Shown here piece by piece: positions 11,286-24,029 of a DNA stretch of 64,000 nucleotides. The DNA is from Coenobita brevimanus (lineage: Eukaryota; Arthropoda; Malacostraca; Decapoda; Coenobitidae), in contig CM064684.1 in NCBI GenBank assembly GCA_032717465.1, forward strand, positions 307,501 through 371,500. The letters run 5' to 3'. The notes below the pieces were generated by a model. That model saw nothing but the letters and a program-made list of their open reading frames with translations, did not search any database and was not told the DNA's origin. Each line of letters opens with the position of its first letter. The first letter of the stretch is position 1. A program made the position numbers and the translations under genes.

Positions 11286-12405
11286 CTCAAGGGAACATCA
11301 GTGCTCGAGTATAAATAGGTTATTCTTTGTTTACACGCATTTCAACGTAAGTAGCGAATCGGTTTAATATACCAAATAAATCTTGTAACAGTTTACTAAA
11401 GAGACACAATGAAGCAAGAGTTGTGTGTGAGAAAATCGTTATGCTGGTGAACAGAAGTGACACTGACAGCAATACCAGGAAAATTCCAGCCCTTTCGAGG
11501 AGACAGCAGGAGATGGCAGGCTTCGTCCCATTATGATTTTAATTGGCGCTGTGAACATGAATTACACGTATATGACAAAATGGAGGTGTAAGGGGAAGGA
11601 AGGTGGAAGTCAGATCTGTGGCCAATTGCCCTAATACTGACAGTCCAATTTTAGTGTCTATCTACTCATCTCGTAAGCGAAGATGTCTTTCGTCTACATA
11701 ACCTAAGCAAATATACTCTCAAAGGTTTTGATAATACGAATATGGGCAGGTAACAGATTGTAATACATAACAGTTAGATGCAAGGAGAGAACAATCACCT
11801 ATCATGAAGATTATCCTTTTGCAGTGTATTTAAATGTTGCACATGGGTTGATTTACACTTTGATACTGTATATATATATGAGTTTGGGAGCTAAAGCAAC
11901 TGCCTGATCTACAGGGTGCTTCAAAAAAATGTTAACACGAATATGGAGAATTTATATATATATATATCACAACTTGCTAGTGAATGATTATCTTTCTTTT
12001 TTTTTTTTAATATATCAGGCTGGGGTTCTCAATGACATTTTCTGGAAGCCTGGTGCATTCGTCCGTCACATTACTGGTGGAAAATTACATAACCTATCGA
12101 GGTGAAGCCTGTGACCTATAAGATTCCAGCTGTTTCCTGGTGTGGGCAAGGCAGGAGGGATAAATTAAAACGCATTTACACTTGCAAATATTCTGAGGAT
12201 TTTAAGCATTTGATTAACCTCTTCAAACAGGTAACACCAATTTTAATTTCCTTCTTGCTGCTACAGGACGAGTTCATTCACCCTAAGAGAGGCATCTATC
12301 TCGAAGGACCCTAATTAACCCCTATTACAATCAAGTAAGACGTCTGCGTATTGAAGGGGTTAATAATATTTCTCTCCCAGTCGACAACATGGTAAACAAA
12401 ATAGA
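11286..12405. other. Unique sequence, nothing recognised
   Basis: No exon, RNA gene or repeat family recognised. ACAGGGTGCTTCAAAAA at about 11911 looks like one end of an arthropod DNA transposon, but no partner end was found. Confidence 0.4.
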
Positions 12406-12407
12406 TT

Positions 12408-12408
12408 C

Positions 12409-12472
<64 letters not shown>

Positions 12473-12546
12473 ATGTTTAGTATTAAGCGTGACAATGCAG
12501 TTAATTACACCTAACATTCTATTATCTTTTTTGACAACCATTACAC

Positions 12547-12584
<38 letters not shown>
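12408..12584. repeat. (GT)n and (GA)n microsatellites
   Basis: GT tract 12412-12467 and GA tract 12552-12582, separated by 80 bp of unique sequence. Confidence 0.95.
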
Positions 12585-12795
12585 TTAGGAAATGGACATT
12601 GTTATATTTTTTCCACCAAGGCAATTCTTTTTTCTGTCCCGTCATTAAGTACACAAACATTTTATTGTGACATCTGATTAGGAGCAATTAACATCTCTCT
12701 ACGTTAAGTGCCACTCACACAACCATTCAACAATTTTTAAAAGAGCTTATTGTAAATTTAGCCTGTCACAGTCTTTTTTTTTTATGCAAGGAAGA

Positions 12796-13064
12796 AGGAA
12801 CCAAAGGCCAGGAGCCAGTTGTTGTTCTTGTTACTGTTGTTGTGGTTACCGTTGTTGTTGTGGTGGTGGTGGTCGTCGGTGTTCCAGGTGCATCTGAAAC
12901 AAGAACCCGGCGCACTGCAGGCTAGAGCGGGCCCTCTCCTGTGCTTCCTCCTCCTCCTCCTCCTTTCTGGGGACAGGGAGGCAGTTTCGGGACGTTTGTG
13001 TAATCGGGCAGGTCATGTCAGTGCCACCACGTGAAGGCGTCCCTCTCCCCCACCCATCTTATCT
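12796..13064 (+). repeat. Repeat A copy with TTG/GTGG head
   Basis: A TTG/GTT trinucleotide head leads into GTTCCAGGTGCATCTGAA, CGCACTGCAGGCT and CTTTCTGGGGACAGGGAGG, ending in GCCACCACGTGAAGGCGTCC. Confidence 0.82.
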
Positions 13065-13164
13065 TTCTCGTGGTAGCTTCTGTCGTGTTTTTTTTCCGGC
13101 TAACAAGACGAGTTCATCCAGCAAAGTGAGTCATAGGAGCCTAAGTGTCACTACTGGTACATTA

Positions 13165-13475
13165 ACCCTATCATGATGGGGACAACTCTAGTATTTTATT
13201 TTACGTATGTCAGACGATTTCGTTCAGCTGGGAGTGAACTACTGGGGGCCTGAGAGTGTTAATATTCCCTGCAAATACTGATATGAAGCTACGTAATCCC
13301 GCGTCAGTATCATTCACCTTTTATTGGATGAGAGCTGAATAAAATCGTCTGGCGGGAACAGTAATAAATAGTCAAGCTTTCTATCCTCATCAGGGAGTTG
13401 GCGGACACTGTTTTTAACCCTTACACGACGAGAAGCCAGTCCTGAGCTGAAGAAAATCGTCTCCTGGTAACTTGA
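13165..13475. repeat. Inverted AATCGTCTG motifs, MITE-like remnant
   Basis: CAGACGATTTCGTTCAGCTG at 13211 faces GCTGAATAAAATCGTCTGG at about 13333. A third, diverged motif lies near 13450. The same motif pair appears at 5685/5785 and 14365/14478, and is expanded at 20520-20915. Confidence 0.5.
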
Positions 13476-14130
13476 CATACATTAGCTTTTTTGCTATTTA
13501 TTTTCTTCTTCTCATCTTTTCAGACTATTTTCTTTAAGCTTAGGGGAGACTTTTCAAAATGAGTCAGACATGTCCTTCACTAATGTTGTTTATCTACGGG
13601 GACATTCGGCGATAAGATCAGTGTTTTGTGCGGCTACCAGTCCTCCTGATCAACGTTTAGTCACACCCGGAGTCTCGTAGTAAGTCCCTCCACGCACTAC
13701 CACATGTCCATACTCTGTTAAAAGTCCCCCTGATGATATACACACAAATACAGCCACAACAACACAGCATCCACCACACGCACTCTCTCGCCCTACACTC
13801 AGGAGCCACCCACACCTATACCCATGCGTGAGGCACTGGGTGGGGACGGGTCATTTCTCCACCGACAGAGAGTAGTGTCCCTCAGCCCTAATGATCAGCG
13901 TCCTTCAGGAGACGTAGATTATGCTTTGAATGTGTGTGTGTAGTAGCTTCAAGACAATTTCAGACGTGAGCAAATCGGCAACTTCTATGCATATACTCGT
14001 ACAACACAATACCCCTTTCCTAGGCTTAATAGAACTGTTTGGAGATAGAAAAAATTAAAGTTATGATTTCCATCGTCATCTGTGAAAAGAACAGGTCCGA
14101 GAAATGACTGTGCACATACGAACAGTCTTG
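13476..14130. other. Unique sequence, nothing recognised
   Basis: No coding or RNA features recognised. Confidence 0.4.
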
Positions 14131-14136
14131 GGTTTC

Positions 14137-14138
14137 AG

Positions 14139-14203
<65 letters not shown>
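14137..14203 (+). repeat. (GT)n microsatellite
   Basis: About 33 perfect GT units. Confidence 0.95.
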
Positions 14204-14206
<3 letters not shown>

Positions 14207-14629
14207 AAAAAAACACACACACAAATTTGACAACCTCTTCACCCTATGACTTATTTCATATATTCTCCCTACCAACAAACCATTCCATTTCCTTCTCTTG
14301 CTGAAACGGGTCACTGAAAATCACCACTATCCCCTGCAGTTCCAAAAAAATCTACCGTAAAGTAAATAAAACCGTCTGAAGGTAGCAAGAAATAGGTAAA
14401 AAAAATCGTCATGGTACTAAACAAGGTAATCTCTTGAAGCAGGTACCGTGGTCGGGATAATCTCTTTGTTACATTCAGACGATTTTTTTCCAGCTTAGAT
14501 TTTAGGTCCTTTCCAGATGGGGGGATTAGATATTGATAAAAAAATCCCCATCACTGCAAAAAGAAAGAAAAAATCCCCCCTTAACTGAATAGAAATGCTG
14601 TCTGATGGAGGCGAGAGTAAAAATATTAA

Positions 14630-14812
14630 TGTTTTTTTTTTGCAGTGGAGTTGTTGATGAAAGTAGTAAACACAACAGGTCCCAGCAGTGATCCCTGGGG
14701 CATGTTTCACCACTGGCTTCTATACGCCCTTCACCTGAACCAGGTAGAAATATTACTCCTTTTGTTGCCTCTCTCACTAACCTCAATGGCAGAAAAATGC
14801 TATGGTTCCGGG
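14630..14812 (-). pseudogene. Small LINE reverse-transcriptase fragment
   Basis: On the minus strand one frame reads MPQGSLLGPVVFTTFINN, the PQGS-LGP-LF motif of non-LTR reverse transcriptases. It lies just upstream of a poly-A/T run. Only a few dozen codons survive, in more than one frame. Confidence 0.6.
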
Positions 14813-14930
14813 TCTCCATAGCACTTCATCGTGACTAGCATCGTAATCTAGTGCCGATCTCCTGACATAGTTCGGTATTCAAGATGGAGAGATGGCAATA
14901 TTAGGGCAAATGAAAGTGAATAGAGTGTAG
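14813..14930 (+). mobile_element. MITE-1 copy (right part)
   Basis: Contains CTTCATCGTGACTAGCATCG, then GATGGAGAGATGGCAATATT, ending in a diverged TIR (AGGGCAAATGAAAGTGAAT). Confidence 0.7.
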
Positions 14931-14937
14931 AGATGGA

Positions 14938-15105
14938 TAGGACGCCTTCACGTGGTGGCACAAATAGAACTTCGAGTATACAAACGTCCCTCAGCTCCCT
15001 ACCGATCCCCCGAAAGGATAATGGTGGAAAGTAGGAAAAAAGACAGCCTCATCCTGCAGTCCACCTGGTTCACACCAAATCGAACCTGAGACCACAACTA
15101 CTATA
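14938..15105 (-). repeat. Repeat A copy
   Basis: Minus orientation with GCCTTCACGTGGTGGCAC at one end and CTGCAGTCCACCTGGTTC near the other, then ACCACAACTACTAT. Confidence 0.8.
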
Positions 15106-15127
15106 CTCTCTGCCCCGAATTCTAAGC

Positions 15128-15296
15128 TTCCTAACACCTTTTCCTAAGCGATTTATTTTGCTTATTACACTCTTCTATTCTGTGCTATATAATTTCTTCA
15201 GACATCGCCATCCTATGCTTAAATAACTTACAAAAGGGTATTAACCGGCCATAACCAAAAGTAAATCGCTATGGAAGAGGTGTTAGGGAGCTTCCT
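15128..15296. mobile_element. MITE-2 copy
   Basis: About 170 bp with terminal inverted repeats of about 28 bp. The left end, CTTCCTAACACCTTTTCC followed by TAAGCGATTTA, faces its complement at 15270-15296. Confidence 0.78.
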
Positions 15297-15346
15297 TACC
15301 CGATGAGAATACGTGCCTCTGTCTCTTGCTATGTAGCCAGCTGTCA

Positions 15347-15347
<1 letters not shown>

Positions 15348-15409
<62 letters not shown>

Positions 15410-15462
15410 GGAAGAATAATCCCCATATATTATACTCACATAAGGAATGGAAATTATAAACG

Positions 15463-15518
<56 letters not shown>
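15348..15518. repeat. (CT)n and (GA)n arrays in inverted arrangement
   Basis: CT at 15350-15404 and GA at 15466-15517, about 60 bp apart, so the two tracts are complementary within one strand. Confidence 0.95.
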
Positions 15519-15521
<3 letters not shown>

Positions 15522-15544
15522 CACCACATATGAATATTTTGTCC

Positions 15545-15815
15545 AACTCCCGACCTACTCCTCAGTCCTGTTACCTATCACGCACCTTCGCATGTTACCA
15601 CTCTGGCGCTAACACCCACCGTCCATACTGAATACATACTAGGCAGACGTAATCAGCAGGGGTACTTTTACGTGTCAGTGAGTCTTGTGGAATATTAGTA
15701 GTCTGTTTCATGAATATCCGAATCTTCACACTTTCCCTGCCAAAGCCTGTGATTGAACTCGCGTCCGTTCAGGCAGCAGATAATTCCTCTAACCACTTGA
15801 CTACAATATAACAGA
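15545..15815 (-). mobile_element. SINE D copy (decayed)
   Basis: Diverged copy of the element at 45410-45718, sharing CTAACACCCACCGTCCATA and the arrangement of its tRNA-like head (GTCAAGTGGTTAG, then GAGTTCAATCAC on the minus strand). The promoter boxes are degraded. Confidence 0.7.
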
Positions 15816-15884
15816 ATTGTGTGTGTTGTGAGAGGCGAAGTCAGGCTAAACTTACTGTACTGCGTCTCGCGCACGCACGCACGC

Positions 15885-15886
15885 AT

Positions 15887-15940
<54 letters not shown>

Positions 15941-16052
15941 CATATCATTAAACAGGTAATTTTACACAACCACATACATACGTACATACATACATACCGT
16001 ACATACATACATACATACATACATACATACATACACACATATACGGCCCCCT

Positions 16053-16125
<73 letters not shown>

Positions 16126-16182
16126 CACCTCATTACGAATATCTCAGGTTTTGTGTGTCTGCCTCACCCTCTACATCTCTGG

Positions 16183-16223
<41 letters not shown>
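15885..16223. repeat. (CA)n, (CATA)n, (CA)n and (GA)n cluster
   Basis: CA at 15888-15938, CATA at 15972-16032, CA at 16056-16121 and GA at 16186-16222. It follows the SINE D head. Confidence 0.95.
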
Positions 16224-16227
<4 letters not shown>

Positions 16228-16499
16228 GCTGATGACCAAGTGTTCACAGGATAATAAGCACAGGACTGCCACGCTTACCAGACTGCACCATTCCTCCCCC
16301 CTGATCATTACCTTCAAAGAAAAAACACAGAAAAAGTAAGAAAGGAAGTAAGAAAAAAGGAGAAAAAAAAGAAAGAAAATATAGGAGAAAGAAAAAAGAA
16401 ACAAAGGATGGAAGAAAGAAGGGAAAGAAAAAAGGAGAGTAGCCCTATCTAGACGGACGAAAGGAACTGAAAACACGCTGACAGGCTACGACAGCCAGC

Positions 16500-17060
16500 T
16501 CTAAAAGGATCATGCTTAGGCCCACCGGAGGTACAAATTATAGAGCACACTGCCAGCCCCAGAAAGTGAGTTTCAACACCAAAAGTCATTCCTATATGGA
16601 GGTACTACAGTGCAACATTTCACCCAAGAATCATGGCCCTGGCTTAATAATCTTAGGAGCCTTAGCATTTCCCGCGAGCAAGGTAGTAATTTTAGCACTT
16701 TTCATATTTTCCGTACATGATAACCTTTGACCCCTGAGCTGGCGGATATAGGTCACGCATATACAAAGCACACTTACAGTACTCTTAACGTCTATATGTA
16801 TTCAAAGTTTCATTCGATTCCATCCACCCACCGTGGAGCTAGGGAACTTGAATTTCGCGGAATGGCCCACAACTTCTAGGTGGCGCTGCCGGCGACTGGA
16901 AGTGGGTTTCGACACTAAATGTCATTTTTATATGGAGGTACTCCAGTGCAACATTCCATCCAAGAATCATGGCCCTGGCTTAATAATCTTTCGGAGCCTT
17001 AACATTTTGTGTGAGCATACTCATGATTTTAGCTATTTCACCGTTTTTTCATTTGATGAC
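16500..17060 (+). repeat. Direct repeat pair, about 320 bp apart
   Basis: 16560-16740 and 16885-17060 share TATATGGAGGTACT, AGTGCAACATT, AAGAATCATGGCCCTGGC and a matching ending GACCTTTGACCCC. Both translate to similar short peptides, but stops flank them, so they are duplicated non-coding units. Confidence 0.85.
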
Positions 17061-17363
17061 CTTTGACCCCCGACCTGGCCAATGTAGCACATAAGCGTAC
17101 ATTATAAAGTTGTAGTACTAGTCAATGTCTATAAACATGCAAAGTTTCATTCAATTCCACAAGACACTGGGGAACTTGGGGGACAATTTCGAAAACTGGT
17201 ACCTACTGGTTACTAGGGACGCTGAGGCCAAATTTCGCAGGGTTGCCACTCGAAAATTAGAGGAGAGAGACTAAAATCGATGGCACACTTCCGATAGGGA
17301 ATGACCTCAAGATTATGTCAAAAGAAGTCAGAGCTTTCTATGCCCATTAGTAATGTTTCTAAG

Positions 17364-17396
<33 letters not shown>

Positions 17397-17951
17397 GGTT
17401 TTTCAGCCATTACTAGGCAACGAGTAGTTGCCTAGCCCCCCAAACCTTGCGGACACAACTAGGTCATAGGCTGGTTATAGTGTCCAAGTTGGGTCAGAAT
17501 CGGTTAATTCTGAAGGGTAGAAGTGTCTGCCACAGTTAAACAAGAAAGAACAACCAAAAGAAAAATCAGGCAAGAAAACGTCACTAACAATAAGGGCAGC
17601 ACGAGCTGGCCGAAAAATCTGTACGTGGTGGTGAACATAAAATTTTCGAAAATGGAGATTTGGGAAAGTAAGAGAGAAAAGAAAATAATGTTACCATTTT
17701 AGAAGCGGGATAATCAGAGAAGGTTGGATTGTGAGAAGAATTTGGAGGTGAATAAACATGGCAGAATTAGTTAGCTCGAGAGTGGCAGAATAGTAGTGGT
17801 CAGAGTGGAAAGGATTCAGAAAATATATGTTCGTGAGCCTGAGAGCAATAATTTAGACTGTTGCGTACATAAAAGCAACAGCCACCTTTAGCTCTGAGAT
17901 GAGTATAGAAAATGTTGGAGGATGCAGATTAAGGTTTTCTGCCACTAGAGT

Positions 17952-18021
<70 letters not shown>

Positions 18022-18384
18022 CTGGGTGAGGAAAAGAAGGTGAAATTTAGAGTGGTCGTGTTTAGCAGAGACGATGCTGGAGGAAAGGCACTAAATGTTG
18101 TATAAATTGATGTAAAGTGAGTCATAAAATGGTTCAGGACATCTCACAGCGGTCGTCACGAAGGGAAGGGCCACAACTGGGGTTATTTGTGGTCCCATAC
18201 CCTAGGGGACTCAAAGGCTGACCGTTTAGACGCACTTTTTAATATATTTGAAGGACAGCGTATCGTATAATATGTCTGTGTAGTTTGGTGCAAACAGTTA
18301 GAGAATGTCATTAGAAAAAAGAATCAGAGGTTAAAAGACCACAATGTTGTTTTTTTCCATTAAAAGCAGAACAAAAGGAAACCA
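17061..18384. other. No gene; A28 run and GT/GA microsatellite
   Basis: Contains a poly-A run at 17367-17393, a GT-to-GA compound repeat at 17953-18017, and otherwise unique sequence. The part to 17640 may be a further extension of the 16.5 kb repeat. Confidence 0.5.
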
Positions 18385-19937
18385 AATTCAAGATCTATTT
18401 ATTTCAAGTTGCCTGAAAAACCTTCTGTTTAAAGACTGGGGCTTCAAAACAGAGGGAAATACACTGTGAGGAAAAGTGTTCCAGAATCGACCTGTTGCAT
18501 ACATGAATGAGAGCAGGTTAATTCTTGCATTACAGCTGGACAGAGAAGGGGTGAGTGTGTGTGCTGCCAGATGCAGGACACATGCAAGCAGGCAGTCCAG
18601 AAAAACAAAAGCCATTGAAACCGATACAGAGATAGAGATGCAACACTGGCGAAGAGGGCAGGGGAGCTGATAAGAACAGCCATTAACTCCACACTGTTTA
18701 GAAGAGCTATATGCGAGGACTCCCCCAACATGCGAACTGTACTCCATAGTCCATACGCCGGCGAATAAGACCATGTTCAGGGGTAAAGAAAACACGTTGT
18801 CGGCATAGCACACCTAATCTCTTGGAAACAGATTTTGCTGGAGAGGTAATATTATTTTTCAATGATAGATCCCGAGGGGAAGAAAAATAAACTAAGGATA
18901 TTAAGAGATAATGAAGGACTGGGCTGTATTTTGTTGAATATTAAAGGATACTCCTGTGGAAGTTTTTGGCGGGTTGTTAATGATGTAGGAACTGAGTTTT
19001 TGATGCATTATTATCTTTTTTTTACCCCAATCAGAAATGACGGCCAAGTCAGAAACTGGGTGTGCCATAGTCTTATGTGGTGATTGGTAAAAGCCACTGA
19101 TGCAATAGACGCTGAGGGAAGCTGGTAGAAAAGTGAAGGTTGGAGCTGTCATCATATGAGTGGACAGGGTTTGATGTACAGTTTATGGAACCACTGATGA
19201 AAAGAAGGAAGAGAGATGATAGTAGGACAGAACCCCGAACGATAAATGACAATGTTAAAGGAGGAACAGTGGCTGTCAACAATGGCATCTACAGAACGAC
19301 GAGTAAGGAACTGTAAGACGATGGCGCAGATAAAGGGATAGAAACCGTATTAGTGCAGGTCAGAAGTTAAGGAATTATGCCAAACTCGACCGAAAGCCTT
19401 TGATATGCCAGGTGTAATAGCAAAGCTTTCGCCAAAGTCCCGAAAGATGGATGACTATATAGGAGTCAGAAAGGAAGGTGAGTCACCAGTGAAACGTCCC
19501 TGGCGGAACACATACTGACAGTTGGAAAGGTTATGAAGGAAACCTGCAGCAAAATCTTCCTGCTGCTGATAAATCAAAAGACTTTAGAAATAAAGAGTAT
19601 TAGAGTAACTGGCGATATTTGAAGGGATGAGAATGGTCACCTTTGGGACAAGCTGAATGGGAGCATATTTCCAGCAAGTTAACAGACAAGGCGAAAGAGT
19701 TTCCCTAGGAAAGGTGTCACCAGAGAAGCACAGTTTTTAAATACAGCTGGACGTAACCCATCAGGTCTGTACTCCTTGTGAGTACTGAGGCCAGTGAGGG
19801 TAGAGAATATTTCCTTTGAAGAAAATTTTATGACAGTCATCAGGAAGTCGGAGAAGGAAGGAGGCGGAAGGACAGCATCGAAAATCGTCCGAAGTGGAAT
19901 TATAGAAGAAAGCTTGGGTAAAAATTCTGCCTTATCA

Positions 19938-20019
<82 letters not shown>

Positions 20020-20470
20020 CATCAGAAAGGAAAAGGAGAGGGAAGAAAGATGTAATAAAGTTATCTGACAGATTTTCATCAGAGGCCAAAAGGAACCAGA
20101 AGTTGAGTTAGAGAGTTCAGAGCATTTGGAGTGAATGAAATGTTTTTAGCAAAACAAAGTACAGACTTGGCAAAATTTCGGGCAGGAACATATAACGATT
20201 CAGATTCGAGGGTGGGTTGGCACCGCTATTTTTTGTAATCCCCCTCAATTTTGTGAACAGCATCTTAACAAGCCTGATTAATCCAAGGTTTTCTCTTCTT
20301 CCTTTTCTTCTTTCCTCTTTCTTTTTTTTTTTCATTAGTCAGAGGGCGCGATAATGAAATGTATGCTTTCATGGCCGTGAGAATAATGTCCTTCATGCAC
20401 AGGGCTGGTCTACCCTCCATATTGTCGAAACGGCGAAAAAGGACCACAAAGGCATATGGTCAGGAGCAGG
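18385..20470 (-). pseudogene. Decayed Jockey-like LINE (RT to C-terminus)
   Basis: Minus-strand fragments in order: STHKEYRPDGLRPAVFKNCA (start of RT, 19.75 kb), degraded middle RT near 19.4 kb (YWKYAPIQLVPKG, with a WHIKGF remnant), then the C-terminal end at 18.4-18.8 kb (NARINLLSFMYATGRFWN). Many stops and frame changes. A (TA)n tract has grown inside it. It is the same family as the copies at 24.6-25.4 kb and 42.8-44.1 kb. Confidence 0.7.
19938..20016. repeat. (TA)n microsatellite inside the LINE
   Basis: About 39 perfect TA units. It can form a hairpin on either strand. Confidence 0.95.
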
Positions 20471-20519
20471 ATCTTTAAGGCTGGTTGAGTAGGAACCCCA
20501 GCTCAGTCACAAATTTTCA

Positions 20520-20915
20520 ATCCATATCGAAAGAAATGTCCTGTAAAATCGTCAGGTGTAAAATCGTCTGGTATAAAATCATCTGGTGAAAAAAGTCTGG
20601 TGTAAAATCATCTGGCGTAAAAATCATCTGGTGAAAAAAGTCTGGTGTAAAAATCGTCTGGTATAAAAAATCGTCTGGTAAAATTGTCTGGTATAAAATC
20701 GTTTGGTGTAAAAATTGTCTGGTATAAAAATAGTCTGGTGTAAAATCGTCTGGCATAAAAATCGTCTGGCGTAAAATCGTCTGGTATAATAAGTCTGGTA
20801 TAAAAATCGTCTGGTGAAAAAATGGTCTGTAAAAATCGTCTGGTATGAAAATCGTCTACGTAAAAATCGTCTGGTGTAAAATCGTCTGGTATAAATTCGT
20901 TTGGTGTAAAAATCG
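20520..20915 (+). repeat. 16-18-bp minisatellite AAATCGTCTGGTGTA
   Basis: More than twenty units of AAATCGTCTGGTRTAA with length variants. The unit is the same motif that is dispersed as inverted pairs at 5.7, 13.2 and 14.4 kb. Confidence 0.92.
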
Positions 20916-21095
20916 TCCCCTTTCACCGTAACTTGGCCCAGATTTTCGTCCATCGGCACCTTAATTCCACGTAAGTCGGTGGGAGGAAAATGCTACGGCT
21001 CTACATCTTGCCCATTGCACTTCTTCGTGACTAGCATCATATTCTAGTATAGTGCTAATCTGCTGTGGTAATTTTAGGCCAAGTTAAAGTGAAAG
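20916..21095 (+). mobile_element. MITE-1 copy
   Basis: Starts TTTCACCGTAACTTGGCCC and ends TTAGGCCAAGTTAAAGTGAA. The core has CTTCTTCGTGACTAGCATCA. Confidence 0.82.
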
Positions 21096-21099
21096 TAGA

Positions 21100-21143
21100 A
21101 AAGGATTAGAGAGAGAGAGAGAAAAGAAGAAGAAGAAGAAAGA

Positions 21144-21174
<31 letters not shown>

Positions 21175-21238
21175 CCATCGCCCACAGCAACTTTCGTCTG
21201 AAGGAAAGCATTTTAATTATAGTCCTTCAGATTCCAGG

Positions 21239-21319
<81 letters not shown>

Positions 21320-21462
21320 TCAGAATGTGTGTACAGTGTGTGTATGCCAGTGTATTCGTGTGCATGCATGTACGCACTTTATGTATGCACACACGTAAGT
21401 TATGTATGTATTTATGCAAGCAGGTGGACATGTTTGTTTGTTTGTTTGCTTGTTTAATTAAG

Positions 21463-21555
<93 letters not shown>

Positions 21556-21734
21556 GGTGTGTACGTGTTGCAAGAAGTGTGTGCACGTCTATGTGTGCGC
21601 GGTAGGAGGTGCAGGAGGAGTGTATGCATATGTATTGGAGTGTGTGCGTTGTAGGAGCTGTGTACGTATTTGTCTGTACGTATGCATGTATGTATTCAAG
21701 GAGAGCCCCCACACACTCAGGTCCTGTTTCAGAG

Positions 21735-21788
<54 letters not shown>

Positions 21789-22207
21789 GTCAAAATAGCA
21801 TATACAGTGTGTTTTAATGCTGTGAATTGGGGACTGTTTCTAAACATACATACATACATACATACATACATACATACATACATACATACATACATACATG
21901 CATACATACATACATACATACATACATACATACATACATACATGCATACATACATACTTGTATATACATACATACACATATTCATACACACATACGAAGG
22001 GCAATACATAAGCCTATATACAAATTCATTCATTCGCACATACACACAAATTAATATACATAGATGGATAGACAGATAGATAGATAGATGGATATATAGA
22101 TAGATGGATTGAGAGATAGAGATAGATAGATAGATAGATGGATAGACAGATAGATATTTGCGTACCTTTCTACACGACACACATGCATATATACACACAG
22201 CATTTTG

Positions 22208-22273
<66 letters not shown>

Positions 22274-22337
22274 CCTCCTGGAACGCAGAGATTCCTGGGA
22301 GTCTTTTGTAAAGGTCACCCCTCAGAGGATGCGGCGT

Positions 22338-22400
<63 letters not shown>
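21100..22400. repeat. Dense microsatellite cluster
   Basis: In order: GA (21108-21174), CT (21240-21314), GT (21464-21554), GT (21735-21786), CATA (21846-21958), GATA (22068-22155), CA (22211-22272) and GA (22342-22398). Only short unique spacers separate them. No gene. Confidence 0.95.
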
Positions 22401-22401
<1 letters not shown>

Positions 22402-22754
22402 GGTTAAAGTGGATAGATGAATAGATAGACATTTGCCTAACTTCGTGTCTATCTACCTTGTAAAAAGAATGGTTAAACAGACGAACATACACTGACACAG
22501 ACATGCACAGACTGCCTGATAGATAGAAAGAAAGACAGATTAGTAGACGGATAGATGGATACCTTAGCTGAGAAAGAAATAGGCAGAGAAACAGATAGCG
22601 ATAGAAGTTGAGATAGACTCATATTTGCAGATGAAGGAGAGAGAGCAAAAACAGATAGACGATGGATAGAGGCTGAGAGAGAGGCGTAACTATCTCCAAG
22701 GATTAGAAGTATAAAGATTTTTTTTTCTTACGCTGGAAAAAAAAGTTCGTATGA
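22401..22754. other. No gene; scattered GATA units
   Basis: Purine-rich sequence with isolated GATAGA motifs and a poly-T run near 22720. Nothing else recognised. Confidence 0.4.
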
Positions 22755-23045
22755 TGATGATGATGATGATGATGATGGTGTTAGTAGTAGTAGTAGTAGT
22801 CGTAGTAGTAGCTGTTGTAATAGTAGTAATAATAGTATCAGTAGTAGTATTAGTGGTGGTAGTAGCAGTTGCAATCCCACGCTCACCCGACTGTCTACTT
22901 AGGGGAATGCGAAATAAAATTACCTTTCTGAAGTCCATCCTCCTTTCTGGGGATACAGACTGAACTTAGGGACGTTTGTATGACCAGGCAGAGGAGCCAC
23001 CCGGTCATATCAGTGCCACCACGTACAGGCGTCCCTATCCAGCAC
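22755..23045 (+). repeat. Repeat A copy with GAT/GTA head, internally rearranged
   Basis: (GAT)n and (GTA)n at 22755-22865, then CATCCTCCTTTCTGGGGATA and GTGCCACCACGTACAGGCGT. The PVDCRL-like block is missing or replaced. Confidence 0.78.
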
Positions 23046-23419
23046 CTGTTAATCAGTGCACCTGTGAGGGAGGATTGGATGCCGGATGCCTGGCTGAAGA
23101 ATGGGACTGTGAATGTATATAAGAGGAAGGGAAGCGCACTCAAGCCTGGAAACTATTAGGGATGTGAGGAAGTTAAGCCAGATAATGAAAGTTGCTGAGA
23201 CGGGAGAGTAAAGTGTAAGAGGAGAACAAAAAATTAATGAGATGCAGTTTTGATTTATGCCAGGTGGGTGTACAACTTGATGCTGTTTTCGATAATCAGG
23301 TAATACAAAAAGCTCTAGATAAAAAGAAAACTCTACCTAGTTTTTGTAGATTTCAGAAGGTATAAGATAGTGCGCCCAGAAAGGACACGGAGTGGACAAA
23401 GAAAGTTAGGACTGGAAAA

Positions 23420-23655
23420 GTAGCAGTGGTAGTAGTAGTAGTGGTAGCAGTAGTAGTAGTAGTTGCTGTTGCTGTTATTGTTGCTGCTGTCCCAGGCTCA
23501 TCTACACGTGACGCCGGTGGACTGCAGGCTGAAGTTGCCCTTTTGCGGTTCACCATCCTCCTTGCTGGGGACAGGGAGGGAGCTGAGGGGCATTTATATG
23601 ACCAGGAAGTGGAGCCGCCTGGTTATAGCGTTGCCACCACGTGAGGGCAACTCCT
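23420..23655 (+). repeat. Repeat A copy with GTA/TTG head, inside the RTE
   Basis: The head (GTA)n(GCT)n leads into CCAGGCTCATCTACACGTGA, GGTGGACTGCAGGCTGAAG, then the GTTGCCACCACGTGAGGGC end. It interrupts the RTE reverse-transcriptase sequence. Of all copies it is closest to the PTB exon acceptor. Confidence 0.82.
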
Positions 23656-24029
23656 TCCAGAACGTGAGTGGCTTACGTCTCACCATAAGGTATCCGAGCG
23701 CTGTAAGCTACAAAAACAGGTGATCGAAAAATCTGAAAACAGCTCTCCTCGTGTGTACTTCTGTCAGAGTGCGTCATTCCAAAATCAGGTATGCCACCCA
23801 TTCCGAGATGACACGTTAATTTCTGCTCACGTTCATATCCATCGTGCCCAGGTGCTCGGGTACTTTTTTGGTGAGACTGTACATGTAGGATTGAACCCGT
23901 AGCGTGGTTCAAGAAAGCGTGTGAAAGTGGGTGGAGCAGATAGCGGGAGTTTATAGTAAAAACTGGTGTCCGTCAGAGGTCTATTTTGAATCTCGGAAGT
24001 ACCATTCTGGGATTACAGATCTGAGTTAT

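Noticed and set aside
11905..11930. Mariner-like end ACAGGGTGCTTCAAAAA
   Set aside because: No matching inverted end, target duplication or transposase sequence nearby.
16512..17066. Two related short proteins (72 and 77 codons)
   Set aside because: They are translations of a duplicated non-coding repeat; neither has gene context.
21325..22420. 286-codon and other frames through 21.3-22.4 kb
   Set aside because: Translations of adjacent CA, CATA and GATA microsatellites.
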